In this document: positions 59,118 through 64,000 of the stretch, in pieces
Layout of the letters: each line of letters opens with the position of its first letter
Numbering within the stretch: the stretch's first letter is position 1
Assembly: GCA_905331475.1 (NCBI GenBank)
Contig: CAJNYU010001021.1
Span: forward strand, 124,001-188,000
Direction: 5' to 3'
Length of the DNA: 64,000 nt
Source: Rotaria socialis
Taxonomy: Eukaryota > Rotifera > Eurotatoria > Philodinida > Philodinidae
Position numbers and translations under genes: made by a program
The notes under the pieces: model-generated
Told to the model about the DNA's origin: nothing
Databases searched by the model: none
What the model saw: only the letters and a program-made list of their open reading frames with translations

Positions 59118-60414
59118 TTAGGATTTATCATCGTAGTCATTAAGAAAGTCAAAACCAGTTAAATCTGGTTCTCCGCTTGCATTAACGGTTTGAAAGAAAT
59201 TTGTGGTCATGACGTTTGATCGCTGTTGAGTTGGACGTCCTTTCACTTTTACTTCAGCACCTTTTATGCGAATGCATTGTCTACCATCGATTTTATCGCC
59301 AACATTAGCATACAATTCATTGATAAGGGCTGTTTCATCATCAACTGCTGCTGACGACGATGACGATGACGATGCTGATGAATCAGTAAGTACGTCAAAA
59401 CTTGATCCACTTGGATTTGGTAATTGAGAATCGAATAATGGTTTACTTTCATCTCTTGTTGAAATTAAATTTTGTTCGTTTTCTTCTTCATCGACATCAT
59501 CGTCGTTTATAATTAAGAAACGATCTTTTTTTCTAATTTTTTCTTGTTGCTGTTGTTGTTGTTTAAGTTTACTAATATCTTCATCTTCATCATCTTCATT
59601 TAAGCCGGGCGTTTGTATTTTAACTAATAAATCCTTGCGATCAATTAATGTACGTCGTTGATATGCCCTAGTTAATACGAAAACAGAGATAATGATTCGA
59701 AATCACATAAGTGTGAATTGAGAATGAGGAAAATGTTTTGTCTTCTAGCGGCCTCACAAGAATATTCTTTATCATTTTAATGAATATTGTCAATAGTAAG
59801 ACGAGTGGCGGACGTCTCAATACCAATGATATAGGTTCTTTTTCAATTTTATAAGAGACATGAAATCGGACAAGGTCATTTCTATTCTTTTTTCTTTCTA
59901 CTTACATCGATTGATCGAGTTGTTCAAGAATAGGAGCTAAACGTTTCAATAATTTCGTTATTAATTTATGATAAATAATAGCTGGCAATGTAAAAAGTAT
60001 TAACATAACTAAATATGACAAATAGTATCCGTTTATTTTCATTCCGATGTAGGAAAGTATCAGACAAACGATTATAATAATTATCGAATATTTCGCTCGA
60101 TTTTCACTTTTAATTATATTTAATTTTTCATGCGTATTACATACATATCGATATGAACGTAGAATAAGTTTTGTTAATTCTGAAAGATTTTTTTCTTCAT
60201 CACAGACTCGTTTCTTTTTTATACAATCAAGTACATGAAATATGAATACAACAAGTGTTATAGCACAATAAGGTTTCAAACCAGCACGTGCTATAGCATA
60301 AAAAATCCCATGGCCAATAGTAAATACAAGTAAACTTGTATATCGATTGTGCCATAGAATAAACTTTTCAATCCGATGAAATGTGGATCCAAGCGATAGA
60401 ATAATATCTTCCAT
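59118..60414 (-). CDS. RETREG: reticulophagy regulator (FAM134/RETREG family)
   Basis: Two exons (60414-59906, 59667-59118) give 352 residues. These ER-membrane proteins bend tubules through a reticulon-homology domain and recruit LC3/GABARAP for ER-phagy. The N-terminal half has two long hydrophobic hairpins (LLVFTIGHGIFYAIARAG..., IIIIIVCLILSYIGMKINGY..YLVMLILFTLPAIIY), separated by an amphipathic linker with LSELTKLILRSYRY, as in the family. The C-terminal half is acidic and disordered, with Gln, Asp/Glu and Ser runs. It ends in GFDFLNDYDD, which fits an LC3-interacting region (aromatic-x-x-L in an acidic context). An AG lies 2 nt before the ATG. Which vertebrate paralogue it matches cannot be said. 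Confidence 0.8.
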
Positions 60415-60491
60415 ATCTGAAATTTAAAAAGAAAACATTAATACTAATTTTAAATACTAAAAAAAATAATCTTCATCTCAATATTAATTAA

Positions 60492-62146
60492 CTATCTGCT
60501 AATTAAAACAGTATCATCTTGCATATTGGCGATCGGTTTTGAATTCATATCTATTACCATATCAAGTTGGTATCGTTCACGATATTCAACAAAAAAATTT
60601 TCAATATCATGAATACTTTTTGTTGGACCAATAATACGTGATACACTATGAAAATCTTTCTCGTATTTTCCAAATGCTTGAATGGCTAAAAGAATTTCTT
60701 CTGTTGACCATGTTGACGTTATTGCATCGTTTAAATTCCGATTCGGCTCGAGAAATGGAGTATGCATCGTTTCGAGTTCCTCTCTGGATTGATTTGTTAG
60801 ATATTCAATAGATTGATTATGTAATTGTATGACGGATAGTTCGTGACGAATATCATCTTCTAATTTTTCAATAGGATCAATGGATTCGTTGGATTTTACA
60901 CTATTCAAATCAAGGCACATATTTTTCGGTGGTTGCTTGAGTTTTTTCAATGAAGATTTATTTCGATATAATTCAGGACGCATTAAACTAGATTTTTGCC
61001 AATAAATAAAACATTCATTACAAAGAATACCTTTGGGAGTTGAGTACATTGGTGTAGAAGTTATTTCGCAATTAGAACATTCTTGGTCCTCAATCGTACC
61101 GTCATCGCTTGTCGATTCCGAACGATTATTGAAATCTCTAATTCGAAAAATAAAAACAGAAATATTAGAAAATGATATTTTTTCGTTCTTATAAGTTTAC
61201 ATTTCGAAACCTATGCACGGTATGCTTCATCTTGATTATCGAGAGAGAGAGATAGAAATGGGTAGTCATTACGGCAATTTATCTAGTGTTAAGGCGATAT
61301 TCGAATATAGGGTGCACATCAATGGATGAGGATATTCTCCCGTCTTGTCGACAAGTTAAGGTTCACCTAATTTATTACATAGTACACATACATTTGCTAT
61401 AGTAAGTGATCAGATGTATCTGTTCTACTGAGATTTTTTGCGGTTTCCCGTTACAGACATAAGCAAACAGGTGATGATGCCATAATTATAGATTTATTTC
61501 AACTTACATTAGCTTAGTAGTAAATCAACGGGATATGCTTTACACTTGAGTCCCAAAAAATTTTCTCTATAGAATGATTTATTTTTTCAACTAACCTTGT
61601 ATTTGTTATCTGATCATCTTCGATGTCATAAGGCATGAATTTACATTGTTTTTCATGTTTATCCATTAAGCTATTATATAAACGTGTTTTTTTCCAAGAA
61701 TAATAATAATCAACAAGTTCAGCAATACTTTTCTTCGGTAATATTTTTCTAAAATCTGAAAATACTTTTCCATAATATTGATAGGCTTGTTCGAATAAAA
61801 ATTTTTCTTCACTAGTCCATCGACCCATGTCCGGTCGGTATTGTTCCATGAGTAATTTACTATTGGAAATATTATATTCACATATTTGTAGGATTGCTAA
61901 TGCTTGTTCTTCATTCATACGATATTTTCCATGAGCATAATCAATGTAATCACTAAGATCCTTATCACTAATTGAATCTGTTGGTTGCCAATAGAGAATT
62001 GCACCGTGATCAGTGGATAATGATGTTGCATTAAGGAAATGTGGTATAGTTGCTTGGTATGATAAACCTTCATGAATCCGATGGTCATCATCGGACAATG
62101 GATTTACAGAATTGGTCTTTTTAAATGATGTTAAAATTAATTTCAT
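60492..62146 (-). CDS. RCOR: REST corepressor (CoREST) homologue
   Basis: Two exons (62146-61596, 61137-60492) around a 458-nt intron give 398 residues. CoREST bridges the histone demethylase LSD1 and HDAC1/2 on nucleosomes. Order: an ELM2 domain (LSYQATIPHFLN, LSDYIDYAHGKYRMNEEQAL), SANT1 (RWTSEEKFLFEQAYQYYGKV, KSIAELVDYYYSWKKTR), a Cys4 finger (CSNC...LCNEC), a KQPPKNMCLDL LSD1-linker segment, and SANT2 (WSTEEILLAIQAFGKYEKDF, DIENFFVEYRERY). The finger resembles the GATA-type finger of MTA/RERE proteins and is not part of vertebrate RCOR1 as I remember it. ATG at 62146 is the first in frame; the N-terminus before ELM2 is short. Confidence 0.88.
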
Positions 62147-62319
62147 TATTTCTTTTTTCTAGAACAAATGATTAAGGATAGTTGCGAAGAAGCTTAGAAG
62201 ATATCACAAAAAAGAAGAAAAAAAGATTGTTTGTTTGGTAAATTTTTTTATATGAACAAAAAAAAGCTGGAGCAAAAAAAATCGTTCGTATATAGACTCT
62301 TCTCTATGAATTATAATAA

Positions 62320-63000
62320 CTAAGATGGATAAACTGCTCCTTCCGATGGTTGAGATAATTTTGCATTCTCTTTCGATGACATACTCGCTCGTATTTCATT
62401 TAATACTTGATGAAGAGTCATGTCTCGGTTCCAGTTGCGAAGACCTGGAAATGTTTTTGATTCAACCTAAAGCGAAAACAAAAACACTAAGATTTAAGAC
62501 GGATAAGATCATATTAAGATCTTCTTACTGAACCATTCGCAGCTACACCAGTTAAGTTTATACGTGTTTGAAAACGAAAGACTGGAGGTTCTTCAGGATA
62601 ATGATCACCACAATAAACTTTTAAAGTATAAATGCGATTTTCATAAGGCGTCTAAAAGAAAAGACTCAGTGAATCAATCCGAAAGAATTTTCTTCTTCTT
62701 ACACGTGATGGTCCAATAATCATGCAAACCCACCGGGATAATGACATGTCATCATTAGCTTCAAGACCCCATGATACCGATCTTAAGAATAGAACGGGAA
62801 AAAAAATCCGATTAGATTTTTATTAGTTATACATTATCAAGGAGAATTACCCTTCGTGTTGACCTTTTTGAGCTGCTTCAAGTTCTTCTAATAGTTTAAA
62901 ATTTCTTGGAACAACTAAATAAATAAGAAATACATAAAAATGAACATGAGATATTTATGTGCATGGTAGAACCTGTTCGGGATGGAAAACTACTAGCCAT
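62320..63000 (-). CDS. UBE2V: ubiquitin-conjugating E2 variant (UBE2V/Mms2)
   Basis: Five exons (63000-62973, 62914-62851, 62781-62703, 62651-62529, 62466-62320) give 146 residues, the normal family length. UEV proteins pair with UBC13 to build K63-linked ubiquitin chains for DNA-damage tolerance and signalling. Landmarks: [72 protein letters not shown]. As expected for a UEV there is no catalytic cysteine after the fold's centre (GLRNWNRD region). An AG lies 20 nt before the ATG. It is the first gene of the closely spaced minus-strand cluster. Confidence 0.95.
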
Positions 63001-64000
63001 TCTTTGGGAATATAAAAAATCTGTAAAATTTTTATGCTGATATTAAATGAATGAATCAATCAAACTAAAAAGACAATCGTCAAAAATAAACAATAATCAG
63101 TAGTAAGGAAGATAAGTATGTGTTCGTTTCTCGTTCTTTTCTGCAAGCGATAGCTCGTCCAATAAGATTCGCGCGTGATGGTATATAGAGGCGAAACGTT
63201 TTTACTATGGCGACTCGGCGTTGGAGTTGTGCTAATTTTTTGAGACCATCAGCCTTACACTGGTGTTGATAAGATTTTGGCAACTAATGACGAAAATTTT
63301 CAAGTTTTATAATCAAAAGATTCCACTGCGTCAAAAAGTTAATTTCGACCAATGAATAATAAAAGAAAACACTCATGAAATTGTTGTTATGGTCAACATT
63401 TAAAAGAAATTCTATCAATTCTCTTTACAAATTTTTAATTCATACTTTCGACATCAAGTTATGTAGTTAGTCAGTCGGAAAATACTAGAAGCCTAAAAGC
63501 TGACCTTTACATTATATATGTATTAGACAGATTACTGTCAATCGCTTTTGCATGCTCGTATCATTAACATGTAAAAACAGCCAAACTATAAATAAGTTTT
63601 GCTTACGTCTATCTTGGCTTTTGAGTCAGGAATACTAGAGGTCTAGGTGACCGTATGCATATTCAAATAGTTCGGTTAGAATAAATTGGGAATGCACCAT
63701 ATATACGTACAGATTATTTATAAATACACAATTAAGATCATTATCTCAGGTGATCAAGATTCAACATCGTAGACGTATTCAAAATCTGATATATGTTGGA
63801 GTATTTTATTTTATTTTCTATAAGGAATGTTTTGAGACTTTTCTCTTTCTTATGTCGCAAGTTACTGGATGGCTATCATCCGAAATAATATGATTCGTTC
63901 TCGTCGGTAGCCAATAATAAATCGAGTTTTCTTGTAGGTTTGCCATCATGTAGAAATGAAAACAGTTTTTATTTGTCTCGATGCATAGATTCGCCTGTTT
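63001..64000. other. region upstream of UBE2V, no gene recognised
   Basis: About 1 kb that should contain the promoter of the minus-strand cluster. A short minus frame at 63080-63283 is unsupported. No repeat seen. Confidence 0.5.

Noticed and set aside
1-64000. CRISPR array, prokaryotic operon, prophage or toxin system
   Set aside because: Introns throughout, a Pol III tRNA gene and animal gene families show a eukaryotic nuclear sequence; no spaced direct repeats were seen.

Overview
The window is AT-rich nuclear DNA from an animal with compact genes. Introns are mostly 50-70 nt with GT..AG ends, and proteins are conserved with metazoan families. My best guess is a bdelloid rotifer, with moderate confidence. 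The reasons are the very short introns, the high AT content, a FLYWCH-type fragment, and a splice-acceptor-like AG within 0-20 nt upstream of most start codons, which fits spliced-leader trans-splicing. No search was run, so the taxon is an inference.

Layout. 1-9.9 kb is gene-poor. It holds the 3' end of an unrecognised gene, a decayed C-terminal copy of acyloxyacyl hydrolase, an Arp2/actin-like pseudogene and three short DNA transposons (3554-3802, 5152-6001, 8158-8936). 9.95-29.4 kb is genic: AOAH (-), MEIOC-like (-, 12 exons), tRNA-Gln(UUG) (+), a DELE1-like Sel1-repeat protein (+), GINS2/PSF2 (-), a two-exon gene for a lone Mos1-type HTH domain (-), and a Kv2/Shab potassium channel (+). 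29.4-50.3 kb is a gene-poor, repeat-rich block. It contains a foldback repeat, hAT-like non-autonomous elements, a hAT element nested in a TA-flanked element, an alcohol-dehydrogenase-like pseudogene, and one plausible gene: a Thr/Ser-rich single-pass membrane protein interrupted by a 113-nt gap. 50.3-63 kb is gene-dense: TMEM87 (+), then six minus-strand genes read in the order UBE2V, RCOR/CoREST, RETREG/FAM134, NAXE, an HSDL1-like SDR, COG8.

How the genes relate. The last six are separated by gaps of 173, 77, 200, 54 and 579 nt. Most have an AG just before the ATG, so at least the first five look like a candidate trans-spliced operon. Their functions are mixed: ubiquitin signalling, chromatin repression, ER-phagy, NAD(P)HX repair, lipid-type SDR and Golgi tethering. 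Nothing here is clearly a new defence or mobile system. The most notable observations are the trans-splicing/operon signature, a well-preserved meiosis regulator (MEIOC) in what may be an asexual lineage, the small HTH-only gene, and several transposons with readable target-site duplications.
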